Of a DNA stretch of 64,000 nt, positions 49,986 to 58,481 are shown one piece after another. The stretch is from NCBI GenBank assembly GCA_001898415.1, contig MKTU01000050.1:1-64000 (forward strand). The letters are read 5' to 3'. Under the pieces are notes generated by a model, which did no database searches, was not told the origin of the DNA, and saw nothing but the letters and a program-made list of their open reading frames with translations. This stretch comes from Rhodanobacter sp. 67-28. Lineage in GTDB: Bacteria; Pseudomonadota; Gammaproteobacteria; Xanthomonadales; Rhodanobacteraceae. The stretch's first letter is position 1. Every line of letters starts with the position of its first letter. Position numbers and translations under genes: made by a program.

Positions 49986-52900
49986 ATGGATGTGCGGCGT
50001 GTTTTCTCGGCTTTTTTTGCCTGCTGTCTGGCCACCTCGGTCATGGCGGCCGATGTCCAGTACCAATTCAACGGCTCGACGTACCCGAGCCTCGGCGCCG
50101 CCGAGGCGGCGATGCGCGCGGCCCACCCGAACTGGGCGAGCAGCCTGCATGTCTGCAGCGTCGCCAACGGCACGAACACGGCGACGATCACCTATTGCAC
50201 GTCGCCACAGGCCGCGCAGTACTGGATCAGCAACTACAGCTCGCCGGGCATCGGCAGCCCCGGCTGCACGGCCAGCACCGGCCCCTTTACGAATTACTGC
50301 AACTCCGAAGGGATGCTTGTGTCGGCGCTGTCTGCACGGGTCGCCAACGGCACGACGACATGCCTGGTGGGCGAGAGCGAGTCGGGCTTCTACGCGTCAT
50401 CCCCGAATGCCTGGGCCACTTCGTACTACAGCTCCGGCGGCAGCAACATCAATTTCGCGGACGCCAGCTACTACAGCGGCCAGAGCACGTCGCGGTGGGT
50501 TACGTTCCAGACCCGCGCGTGCTCTGCGCAGAGCAGTGACCCCACCAGCGCGTCGTACTACGAGCTCCGCCTGGATGAGGCGTTTCAGTGCCCGGCTGGC
50601 TACACACCGAGCGCTGGCCTGCCGCTGTCCCAGTTCCCGTTCGTCTGTGTCGGCGGATCGGTCACGATCATCAAGCAGGCGGCGGAGAACGTCAGCTCCT
50701 GTCCCCACACGGATCACCCGTGCGCGCCGGCGACGGGCGAGAAGCTGCTGACCGAGACGGACTTCACTTGGCGTGGCCATGCGTTCCAGCGGATGTACGC
50801 CTCCGGGCACGAGACGCCGGCCAACGCCGGCATGGGCCGGTCGTGGTCGGACAGTTGGGCCGACTCGCTGATCCCGCCCGTACCCTCGCCGAGCGAGTCG
50901 GCCCAGTGGCGCAACGGGCGCAATGACCTCGAGACCTTCAAGTTCGCGCCGAACAGCTCGACCACGATGCTCTCCCAGTCCACACCCGGCCGCACTCTGG
51001 TGCTGCAGACGGACGGGAGCTGGATGCTCACCGACACCTCGACCACCTTCCGCCATTTCAGCGCGGCCGGCGCGCAAATCGGCGAGGGCGACGTGAACGA
51101 CCCGGCGGGCCAACTCGCGTTTGCCTACGAGAACGGCCAACTGGCCACGGTCACCGACGGTACCGGACAAAGCCTCACCTTCGGGTACAACACCGCCGGC
51201 CAGATGGCCACCATCACCGACGATGCGAGCACGGTGCTGGCCAGCTACGGTTACGACGCGAGCGGCAATCTCACTGCGGCGACCTATCCGGACAGCAAGA
51301 GTCGGGCGTATGCCTACGGCGAGTCGACGCACCTGTGCGTTGGCGCGACCGGCGACTGCCAGGCGGCCTATTTCTCCGCCTACCTGACCGGCGTGAGCGA
51401 CGAGACCGGCCATCGGATCCTCGATGCCACCTATGACGAGTCCGGGCGGGTGGTGTCGAGCCTGCAGCCGTCCGGCTCGACGGCCACGACGCTCAGTTAC
51501 CCGACGGCCGGGCAGACGCAGGTTGTGGAATCCGGTCAGGGCACGGTGCTCTGGACGTTTACGCAGGATCTCTACCGGAAGCCGGCGTCGCGCAAGGTCT
51601 ACGATGGATCGCGCCTGGTCAGTACCGAGACGTGGGTGTGGGGCTCCGGGAATACGAGCCTCGCCTACACCGATCCGAATGGCGCGGTCACTACCACCAC
51701 ATACAACGCCGCAGGCCTGCCGGTGACCGAGGTCGATGCGCAGGGCAAGCCCGAGCAGCGGACGATCAAGACGACGTGGAGCACCGGGAGCCAGCCGCAA
51801 CCGCTGACCGTCACGGTCGCGAACGCCGCCGGCGCGACGGTGCGCGAGACGTCGTACGCCTACAACGGCAGGGGCCAGCTCACCACGACCACAGTGACAG
51901 ATCCGGAGACCGCCGCGACCCGGACAATCACCAAGGCCTACTGCGAGTCCGCCGATCTCGGTACCGGTGGCTGCGCGCTGCTGGGCCAGCTGAAGTCCGT
52001 CACTGACGCCCGCGGGAACGCCAGCGCGTTCGCCTACCGTCTGACTGACGCGACGGGCTGCAACACGGCGCCGGCGACGTGCGCCTACCGCAAGGGCGAC
52101 CTCTACCAGGTGACCGATGCGGCCGGCCACGTGCGGACGATCAACAGCGTCGACGCCGCCGGGCGTGTGCTGCGCACGACCGACACCAACGGGGTGATCA
52201 CTGACCTGGCCTACGATCCGCGCGGTCTGCTGACCAGCAGCACGATCCGGGCGAATGCCGACGGCACCCCAGCTACCAGCGACGCCACCACGACGCTCGG
52301 CTACGACGCAACCGCTGACGTGACATCGGTGACCGATCCGGACGGCGTGACCGTCCGATATGGCTACGACAGCTCGCAGCGGCTGACCGACATCACCGAT
52401 GCGCTGGGCAACGCCGTTCACTACACGCTCGATGCCGCTGGCGACCGCACCGGCGAGAGCGTCAAGGACCCGGCCGGCCACCTCGCGCGCTCCCTGAGCC
52501 GCGCGTTCAACACCCTCGGACAGTTGCAGACGGTCGTCGACGGCAACGCAGCCACCGTGCTGACCTTCGACCCGAGCGATGGCTACGACGGAGCCGGGCA
52601 CCCGCAACACACCACGGACGGACTCGGTGTGGTGCGGCGCATGACCTACGACGCGTTGGGGCGGCTCACCACGAAGACCGACGATGTCGGCGGCACGGAT
52701 CCCGGTACTGCGAACGCGCAAACGGCCTTCGCCTACGACGCGCTGGACCATCTGCAGGGCATCAGCGATCCGTCGGGACTCGACACGGTCTATGACACCA
52801 ACGCCTTCGGAGATGCCTTGGGGAACCAGAGCCCCGATAGCGGCTCAACAACGATCGCCACCGATGCGGCTGGCAACCCGCTGATCCGCACCGACGCGCG

Positions 52901-54842
52901 TGGTGTCACGGTGACATCGACGTACGATGCGCTGAACCGGGTGACCAGCGAGAGCTACCCGGATGCCACGCTTGACGTCTCCTACTACTACGACGAAGCA
53001 GACGCGGTCACCGGCTGCAGCGACGACTACCCGATCGGCCGGTTGACGCGGATCGTCGAGGCCGACGGCGTTGCCACGACGTATTGCTACGACCGCGCTG
53101 GCCGGGTGTTGAGGAAGACGCTCACGGTCGCCGGTGCGACCACCACCACGCAGTACGGCTACACGCTGGCCGGACGCTTGAGCAGCATGACGTACCCGAG
53201 CGGTGCAGTGCTCGCCTACACGCGCGACGGCGACGGTCGGATCAGCGCCGCGACGCTCACACCCGCAGGCGGTGGTGCCGCGCAGAGCCTCGTGAGCGCC
53301 GTCGCCTACGCACCCTTCGGCGCGGTCGCGAGCTACCAGCTCGGCAGCGGGCAGACAGTGACCCGGGCCTTCGACGCCAACGGGCGCATCTCCGCGGTGA
53401 GCAGCGCGGTACTGGGCCTCGCGTACAGCAGGGATGTCGAGGGCAACGTGACGGGCGTGTCGGGAATCTCGACCGCCACCAACGGCTACGGCTACGACGC
53501 GCTCCAGCGGCTGCGTGTGGTGACCGAGAGCACCGGCAGCACGCTCGAGTCCTACACGTACAACCAGACCGGAGATCGGCTGAGCAAGACCACGTCGTTT
53601 CAGGACGGCGGGGCGTACGGCTACGCCAGCGGAACGCACCATCTGAGCAGGATCGGTGCGTACCCACGAACCTACGCCGCCGCCGGCGACACGCTCACGG
53701 CCAGCATGGCAGGAGAGCCGTTCGGGTTCCGGTACAACGCTCGGCGTCGGCTTGACCAGGTGACACGCAGCGGCGCGGTGGTGGGGACCTACACGTACGA
53801 CGCGCTGGGCCAGCGGGTGGAGAAGGTCACGACCTTGCCGGCGGCGAGCACTAAGCGCTTTGGCTACAACGAGAACAGCCAGCTGATCGCAGAGCAGACC
53901 AACGGCGCTTACCGGGAGTACGTCTATATCGGCCATCTGCCGGTAGCCGTGATTGACAGCAGTGCCGGCGTCAATCCGACCACGACTATCAGCTACCTCC
54001 ACGACGATGCGCTCGGCACGGTGCGCGTGGCTACCACCAGTACCGGTACCACTACCTGGTCCTGGTCGCTGGCCAACAACGCGTTCGGTGAACAGCAACC
54101 AGTTGACACCGGTGGCATGGGGCTGAACCTGAGATTCCCGGGGCAATACTACGACGCGGAGTCGGGGTTGAGCGACAACATCAAGCGGACCTTCGATCCA
54201 GCGCGGGGTGGTTACATTCAGCCCGACCCGATCTGGCCGAACGGAGGAATGCGGGAATATGCCTACGTCGACAGTCGGCCGACGGGAGATATCGACCCCT
54301 TAGGTCTAGAATCGCCTCGCGTAGCCTCAGGTTGTGGAGCACAGCTATGGAGCAATTGCTCTAAAAGACCACTAGCCATCCCCGAAGGGTGTGGAGAGGG
54401 AACACTAAATCCCGGTCTACTTGCCACAATTGTAGTTACAGAAATACTGGGCGGGGGTCCAGAGGACCCTATCGCAGACGCGGTAGTCGCAGAAGAAATC
54501 GCTGATGCAGAAGGACTAACCTTGTACCGAGGAATTGGTTCAGATAGCCCAGCGTTTGAAGATGCGACCCAAGGAATAGCAGTGCCGCGAGGTGGCAATG
54601 CGAGTTTGCTTGACCACAGTTTGGGAAATACCGAAAGCGAATTCACATCTTGGACCTCTGACTATGAAGTAGCGTTGTTCCGAGCGACAAATAATGGCGA
54701 ACGCTCGGGAGTCATTTTGACCAACACATTCCCAAACGGGGCTGCTATTCAAGCATCTGAGAGTGTTGAAGCCGTAATGCAAGAGTCAGAATTCCTCGTC
54801 CGAGGCCGGATTGTTGGTGCTTCGCCAAAAAGGGTGCCGTGA
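49986..54842 (+). CDS. rhs: Rhs polymorphic toxin with C-terminal ADP-ribosyltransferase-like domain
   Basis: 1618 residues. A Sec signal peptide (MDVRRVFSAFFACCLATSVMA) is followed by a Cys-containing region, a DUF6531-like segment (LLTETDFTWRGHAFQRMYASG, about 255-300) and many YD/RHS repeats (GYDALGR-type) to about 1380. The RHS core end reads RFPGQYYDAESGLSDNIKRTFDP and YIQPDP, closing at DPLGL (about 1438). After this the sequence turns AT-rich, as is usual for exchanged toxin tips. The tip has LYRGIG (about 1513), SEFTSWTSDYEVALFRA (about 1555) and MQESEFLVRG (about 1598), an R-S-ExE pattern of ADP-ribosyltransferases. It is probably a secreted toxin delivered to competitors. Confidence 0.85.
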   Translation: MDVRRVFSAFFACCLATSVMAADVQYQFNGSTYPSLGAAEAAMRAAHPNWASSLHVCSVANGTNTATITYCTSPQAAQYWISNYSSPGIGSPGCTASTGPFTNYCNSEGMLVSALSARVANGTTTCLVGESESGFYASSPNAWATSYYSSGGSNINFADASYYSGQSTSRWVTFQTRACSAQSSDPTSASYYELRLDEAFQCPAGYTPSAGLPLSQFPFVCVGGSVTIIKQAAENVSSCPHTDHPCAPATGEKLLTETDFTWRGHAFQRMYASGHETPANAGMGRSWSDSWADSLIPPVPSPSESAQWRNGRNDLETFKFAPNSSTTMLSQSTPGRTLVLQTDGSWMLTDTSTTFRHFSAAGAQIGEGDVNDPAGQLAFAYENGQLATVTDGTGQSLTFGYNTAGQMATITDDASTVLASYGYDASGNLTAATYPDSKSRAYAYGESTHLCVGATGDCQAAYFSAYLTGVSDETGHRILDATYDESGRVVSSLQPSGSTATTLSYPTAGQTQVVESGQGTVLWTFTQDLYRKPASRKVYDGSRLVSTETWVWGSGNTSLAYTDPNGAVTTTTYNAAGLPVTEVDAQGKPEQRTIKTTWSTGSQPQPLTVTVANAAGATVRETSYAYNGRGQLTTTTVTDPETAATRTITKAYCESADLGTGGCALLGQLKSVTDARGNASAFAYRLTDATGCNTAPATCAYRKGDLYQVTDAAGHVRTINSVDAAGRVLRTTDTNGVITDLAYDPRGLLTSSTIRANADGTPATSDATTTLGYDATADVTSVTDPDGVTVRYGYDSSQRLTDITDALGNAVHYTLDAAGDRTGESVKDPAGHLARSLSRAFNTLGQLQTVVDGNAATVLTFDPSDGYDGAGHPQHTTDGLGVVRRMTYDALGRLTTKTDDVGGTDPGTANAQTAFAYDALDHLQGISDPSGLDTVYDTNAFGDALGNQSPDSGSTTIATDAAGNPLIRTDARGVTVTSTYDALNRVTSESYPDATLDVSYYYDEADAVTGCSDDYPIGRLTRIVEADGVATTYCYDRAGRVLRKTLTVAGATTTTQYGYTLAGRLSSMTYPSGAVLAYTRDGDGRISAATLTPAGGGAAQSLVSAVAYAPFGAVASYQLGSGQTVTRAFDANGRISAVSSAVLGLAYSRDVEGNVTGVSGISTATNGYGYDALQRLRVVTESTGSTLESYTYNQTGDRLSKTTSFQDGGAYGYASGTHHLSRIGAYPRTYAAAGDTLTASMAGEPFGFRYNARRRLDQVTRSGAVVGTYTYDALGQRVEKVTTLPAASTKRFGYNENSQLIAEQTNGAYREYVYIGHLPVAVIDSSAGVNPTTTISYLHDDALGTVRVATTSTGTTTWSWSLANNAFGEQQPVDTGGMGLNLRFPGQYYDAESGLSDNIKRTFDPARGGYIQPDPIWPNGGMREYAYVDSRPTGDIDPLGLESPRVASGCGAQLWSNCSKRPLAIPEGCGEGTLNPGLLATIVVTEILGGGPEDPIADAVVAEEIADAEGLTLYRGIGSDSPAFEDATQGIAVPRGGNASLLDHSLGNTESEFTSWTSDYEVALFRATNNGERSGVILTNTFPNGAAIQASESVEAVMQESEFLVRGRIVGASPKRVP
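53365..54290 (+). repeat. Rhs core segment duplicated at about 55408-56340
   Basis: The 3' part of the rhs core is repeated 2 kb downstream. The stretch 53423-53525 is identical base for base to 55475-55577 (103 bases), and similarity continues to the end of the core. The duplication marks the displaced tip that follows. Confidence 0.85.
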
Positions 54843-54843
54843 T

Positions 54844-55236
54844 ATGAGCAACGACATAATTCATATTCTTGAAGGCTATCGGAATGACCGTCTCCTTGGC
54901 GCAGTCATTCGAGAGGTTTTGGCTATCGTTTCCAATGCCACATTCAAGTCAAAGAAATCAGGCGGTGGGGCCGAGAAGTCGACAGCAGTGAGCCGGATTT
55001 ATAGCACAAGATCCAGCCTGCCCAAGTTTAGGAAGGAGTGCTTTTCAGGAGTGTTTGAGTCGATTTCCTCGCTAGGCGCGACCGAAACGATGGTGCAACT
55101 GCACGTTATCGAGACCCTAAACTGCTTAATTTCGGTATGGTTAAGTTTGGAGACTGGCGCTCCATTAGGCGTTGTTGTAGCGAAATATCCGACGCCGGGG
55201 ACGGAATTTTTAATTGGCTCCGATTACGACAAATAG
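54844..55236 (+). CDS. Candidate immunity protein for the Rhs toxin
   Basis: 130 residues from MSNDIIHILEGYRNDRLLG, two bases after the rhs stop. It is clearly lower in GC than the rhs core, matching the toxin tip. Soluble, no signal peptide; the C-terminal half is hydrophobic/helical (MVQLHVIETLNCLISVWLSL). No family is recognised. Position directly behind a toxin tip is the usual place for the cognate immunity gene. Confidence 0.6.
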   Translation: MSNDIIHILEGYRNDRLLGAVIREVLAIVSNATFKSKKSGGGAEKSTAVSRIYSTRSSLPKFRKECFSGVFESISSLGATETMVQLHVIETLNCLISVWLSLETGAPLGVVVAKYPTPGTEFLIGSDYDK

Positions 55237-55407
55237 CCGACCAAATTAAGTAGGAAGGAATCCGCAGGTGGCATCCTTAGTTCTTCGTTGCAGTGGCATT
55301 GCGAGCGGCGAGCACTATTGCCTAAAAATGACTGGCTTTCTCGACGGCTATTCAGGTGGCGCCAGTGGCTACATCGGCTTTGGCGGAGGGAATTCTGCGA
55401 ATCCGTC

Positions 55408-55499
55408 AGGACGATGCGAACCTTCGATGCCAAGGGCCGCATCGCCGGGGGTGAGGAGCGCGGTGCTGGGCCTCGTACAGCAGGGATGTCGAGGGCAAC
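55408..55499 (+). pseudogene. Frameshifted head of the displaced Rhs tip
   Basis: The sequence ACCTTCGATGCCAAGG onward matches the rhs core at 53365, but single-base gain and a 2-base loss (CTCGTACAG against CTCGCGTACAG in the intact gene) break the frame. It could not be read as part of the intact protein without recombination. Confidence 0.6.
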
Positions 55500-56843
55500 G
55501 TGACGGGCGTGTCGGGAATCTCGACCGCCACCAACGGCTACGGCTACGACGCGCTCCAGCGGCTGCGTGTGGTGACCAACGGCGCTGGCAGCGCGCTCGA
55601 GTCCTACACGTACAACCCGACCGGGGATCGGCTGAGCAAGACGACGTCGTTCCAGGACGGTGGCACGTACAACTACGCCAGCGGCACGCACCACCTGGCC
55701 AGCATCGGAGCCTACGCCCGCACGTACGATGCCGCCGGCGATGCCGCCGGCGACACGCTGACGGCGACGATGGCAGGGGAACCTTTCGTGTTCCGCTTCA
55801 ACGCGCGCGACCGGCTCGACCAGGTTACGCGCAGTGGCGCGGTCGTCGGTACCTACACCTTCGACGCGCTGGGCGAACGCGTCAAGAAGGTGGCCACGGC
55901 GCCAGACGCGGCGACCACGCGCTACGGCTATGACGAACAGCAGCAGCTGATCGCCGAGCAAACCAACGGCGCATCGCGCGAATACGTGTACCTCGCCAAC
56001 CTGCCGGTGGCCGTGGTCGACACCGGCGCCGGCGCGGCACCCACCACCACCATCAGCTACCTGCAGGACGATGCGCTCGGAACTCCACGCGTGGCCACCA
56101 ACGTCGCTGGAACCGTGGTCTGGCAGTGGCCGCTGAGCAACAACGCATTCGGCGAGCAACCACCAGTCGATACCGGTGGCCTCGGCCTCAACCTGCGGTT
56201 CCCCGGCCAGTACTACGACGCCGAGTCCGGATTGCTCTACAACATCAACCGAAACTACGACCCGCCGTCCGGGCGATACCTGCGCCCCGATCAGATTGGC
56301 CAGGCGGCCGGCCCGTCGCTCTACGGGTACGTCGGAGGGAATCCACAGACGGTCTCCGATCCTTCTGGAAGATGCCCGTGGTGCGCCGGCGCAATCATTG
56401 GTGCAGTTGCTGGCGGCATTGCTGGGTACGAAGCCGGTGGCTGGAAGGGCGCTGTATTGGGCGGGTTGGTAGGTGGCGCTGCCGGCGCCATCGCGCCGAC
56501 GTTTGCGCTGTCAGTAGGAAACCTGGCCTCGCAAGTCACCGAGTCGCTGCTGATCAGGCAGGCCGCGACGGCCGTCACGTTTGTCGCAACCAACAGTGCG
56601 GGGGGTGCTGGAGCTACCGTCGCGACCAACTATTGGGAGGGCGAGCCGCTTACAAAGGATCTGCTGATCGGAGCCACCATCGGAGCAGTTAGCCCATTGG
56701 TTGAAGCAGGGACTGTTGCGGTATGGGCAGGTGAGGTCGGCGGAAGCGCGGGCGCAAATCTGATGTCCGTCTTTTCGGGAATCAACGGCATCTTCCTGAC
56801 AGCGTCAACATTGCCAACTGACACCACGGCAGGCTGCAAGTAG
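55500..56843 (+). CDS. Displaced (orphan) Rhs C-terminal tip with glycine-zipper toxin region
   Basis: About 447 residues from a GTG. The first about 285 are RHS core, nearly the same as the end of the upstream Rhs protein, ending YLRPDQIGQAAGPSLYGYVGGNPQTVSDPSGRC. The remaining 165 are new. They are hydrophobic and glycine-rich (GAIIGAVAGGIAGYEAGG, AVLGGLVGGAAGAIAP, LLIGATIGAVSPLVEAG), as in membrane-inserting or pore-forming toxin tips. It lacks a signal peptide and N-terminal part. It may be a silent cassette that can replace the active tip by recombination through the shared core. Confidence 0.7.
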   Translation: MTGVSGISTATNGYGYDALQRLRVVTNGAGSALESYTYNPTGDRLSKTTSFQDGGTYNYASGTHHLASIGAYARTYDAAGDAAGDTLTATMAGEPFVFRFNARDRLDQVTRSGAVVGTYTFDALGERVKKVATAPDAATTRYGYDEQQQLIAEQTNGASREYVYLANLPVAVVDTGAGAAPTTTISYLQDDALGTPRVATNVAGTVVWQWPLSNNAFGEQPPVDTGGLGLNLRFPGQYYDAESGLLYNINRNYDPPSGRYLRPDQIGQAAGPSLYGYVGGNPQTVSDPSGRCPWCAGAIIGAVAGGIAGYEAGGWKGAVLGGLVGGAAGAIAPTFALSVGNLASQVTESLLIRQAATAVTFVATNSAGGAGATVATNYWEGEPLTKDLLIGATIGAVSPLVEAGTVAVWAGEVGGSAGANLMSVFSGINGIFLTASTLPTDTTAGCK

Positions 56844-56858
56844 CAAAAGGAGGAGACG

Positions 56859-57353
56859 ATGGTTATGGATTCACACGAAGTTCGCTTCAGGTACAGGGGG
56901 TGGTTTGTCCCGTACCTGTGGCTTGGTGCCTTTCTCCCGCTTTCTCTCATTTTGACTATCGAGTGGGTAAAAGAGAATGGAGCGTTGAATGGAACATTAT
57001 TCGCGATCGTCGCGATCGGATTTGTACTAGTTTCCGCGTACTTTCTTTTGCTCGCAGTCTCCGACATCGCTGTAAACGGCGAAGCGCTTTGCAGAATAGC
57101 GTGTCGAGTGCGGTGGCAACGGTTGCGTTGGGCTGACGTGGCGGCGTTTACTGTCGTTGACCTAACCGACCCTTCAACCGGGCGCACTGTTCGGTCGTAT
57201 GGGATCGCCGGTCGCCATGGCGAAGGGTGCATCTTGACGCGATACATTTCGTTCCAAGAGCGGATGCCAGAAATGGAATCCCTACTTCAGGCCGTACGAC
57301 AACACGTTGACGAGCATCACATCCCGATTCGTGACCTAAGAAGCGCAAAATAG
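56859..57353 (+). CDS. Membrane protein, candidate immunity to the orphan Rhs tip (copy 1)
   Basis: 164 residues with AAAGGAGGAG upstream. Two transmembrane helices (PYLWLGAFLPLSLILTI and LFAIVAIGFVLVSAYFLLLAV) are followed by a PH-like soluble domain (VRWQRLRWADVAAFTVVDL, GCILTRYISFQERMPEM) and the end HHIPIRDLRS. It is a paralogue of the next gene. An inner-membrane immunity protein suits a membrane-attacking toxin. Confidence 0.6.
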   Translation: MVMDSHEVRFRYRGWFVPYLWLGAFLPLSLILTIEWVKENGALNGTLFAIVAIGFVLVSAYFLLLAVSDIAVNGEALCRIACRVRWQRLRWADVAAFTVVDLTDPSTGRTVRSYGIAGRHGEGCILTRYISFQERMPEMESLLQAVRQHVDEHHIPIRDLRSAK

Positions 57354-57485
57354 CCAGATTACGTGTCTCCTCTTCGCCATTCCGGAATTTGTCGCCGAAC
57401 ACGGCAACAAACGGCGTGTTCCTAACGGACTCAACGGTACCGTTGACCCGCGTAGATGGTCGCCAGTAACTCGAGGAACGAACAA

Positions 57486-57977
57486 ATGAGCGAATACACG
57501 ATCGTCTATCGCTACAAGTATAAATGGCGATATCTGCAATATGGCTGGATTGCCACCATGTTCCCATTTGCAGTCGCGCTCAGCGCTGGCTGCGCTCGCG
57601 AATATGGAATCTGGGTTGGAGCGGCATTTTGCATTGGGGTGAACGGGTTTGTATTTGGCGCGGCGTTCTTCCTGTTGCTATCACTAGCAGATATTGAAGT
57701 TGACGAAGGTGGAATCAGTCGACGCGCTATTGCGTGGCGCTGGCAACACCTTTTCTGGAGCGACATCATTCAACTCACAATCTCGCCGTCTATCAATCCA
57801 GAAACAGGTGTCGCAGTGCGCGCGTTAGGTTTCACCGGCCGGCCCGGTTCTTCCGGATGTCTAACGCGCAGAATCCTGTTTCAGGAGCGTCTTCCAGCCA
57901 TGCGGCAATTGCTAGATGAGATCGACCGCGAGGTGTTCGCTCATCGGATCCCGATTCGAGACCTAAGCAAAGTCTGA
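57486..57977 (+). CDS. Membrane protein, candidate immunity to the orphan Rhs tip (copy 2)
   Basis: 163 residues from MSEYTIVYRYKYKWRYLQYG. It shares architecture and motifs with the preceding gene: two helices (WIATMFPFAVALSAG, FCIGVNGFVFGAAFFLLLSLAD), AWRWQHLFWSDIIQL, GCLTRRILFQERLPAM and the end HRIPIRDLSKV. Tandem diverged copies are typical of immunity arrays behind Rhs tips. Confidence 0.6.
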   Translation: MSEYTIVYRYKYKWRYLQYGWIATMFPFAVALSAGCAREYGIWVGAAFCIGVNGFVFGAAFFLLLSLADIEVDEGGISRRAIAWRWQHLFWSDIIQLTISPSINPETGVAVRALGFTGRPGSSGCLTRRILFQERLPAMRQLLDEIDREVFAHRIPIRDLSKV

Positions 57978-58420
57978 TTTTCTGTGTGGTCGAAGGTTCG
58001 ACCTGTAGCTGGATCGCACCCGATGACACCCAACCAAAGGAGTCCGTCAATGCACCACAATGCCGGGTTCGCGCGGCAGCGCAAGCCAGCCGGGTGCGAC
58101 GTGTTCCTGGTGGAGATGGAGCTGTGAGGAGCATCGATGCCTACTCCCGCGCCTTGGACGCTGACGGAAGCCTTTGTGGGATGCCTTTGCCCTCAACGAC
58201 CTCCAGGCGATGAGCGAAGGAGCTACTACCACGACCGGGGGCGACGACACGACTGGTGACGTGACTGCAGGGACTGATCCGGACGGCGTGGTCACACGGT
58301 ATAGCTACGGAAGTTTTGACTCGGCCGAGTGTGGACGGTGAATTTGGCGGTTCGGCGCCCAAGGATGGTGGCAAGGCTGGGATCGACACATCACCCTCGG
58401 CGTTGCAAAACCCTGTGGTT
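57978..58420 (+). pseudogene. Decayed Rhs remnant and intergenic debris
   Basis: About 440 bases without an intact gene. The part 58256-58310 (GTGACTGCAGGGACTGATCC, then GGACGGCGTGG and a TATAGCTACGG) resembles the rhs repeat at about 52318-52375. It is therefore a leftover of another Rhs copy. The rest holds only short frames. It marks the right edge of the rhs island. Confidence 0.55.
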
Positions 58421-58449
58421 CTTTTGGAGATATGACCAGCGCGTAGGTT
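58421..58449 (+). promoter_or_regulatory. Recurrent promoter element (CTTTTG-17-TAGGTT) of the PRTRC cassette
   Basis: CTTTTG at 58421-58426 and TAGGTT at 58444-58449. The second box begins 38 bases before the ATG of the PRTRC ParB gene at 58482. Confidence 0.5.
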
Positions 58450-58481
58450 GAGGGCACTCGACACCAAGAGGAGCCCGCCCC

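Noticed and set aside
50397-54146. Long minus-strand frames opposite the rhs gene.
   Set aside because: They are antisense shadows caused by high GC at third codon positions; the products are Arg/Val/Gly-rich with no domain.
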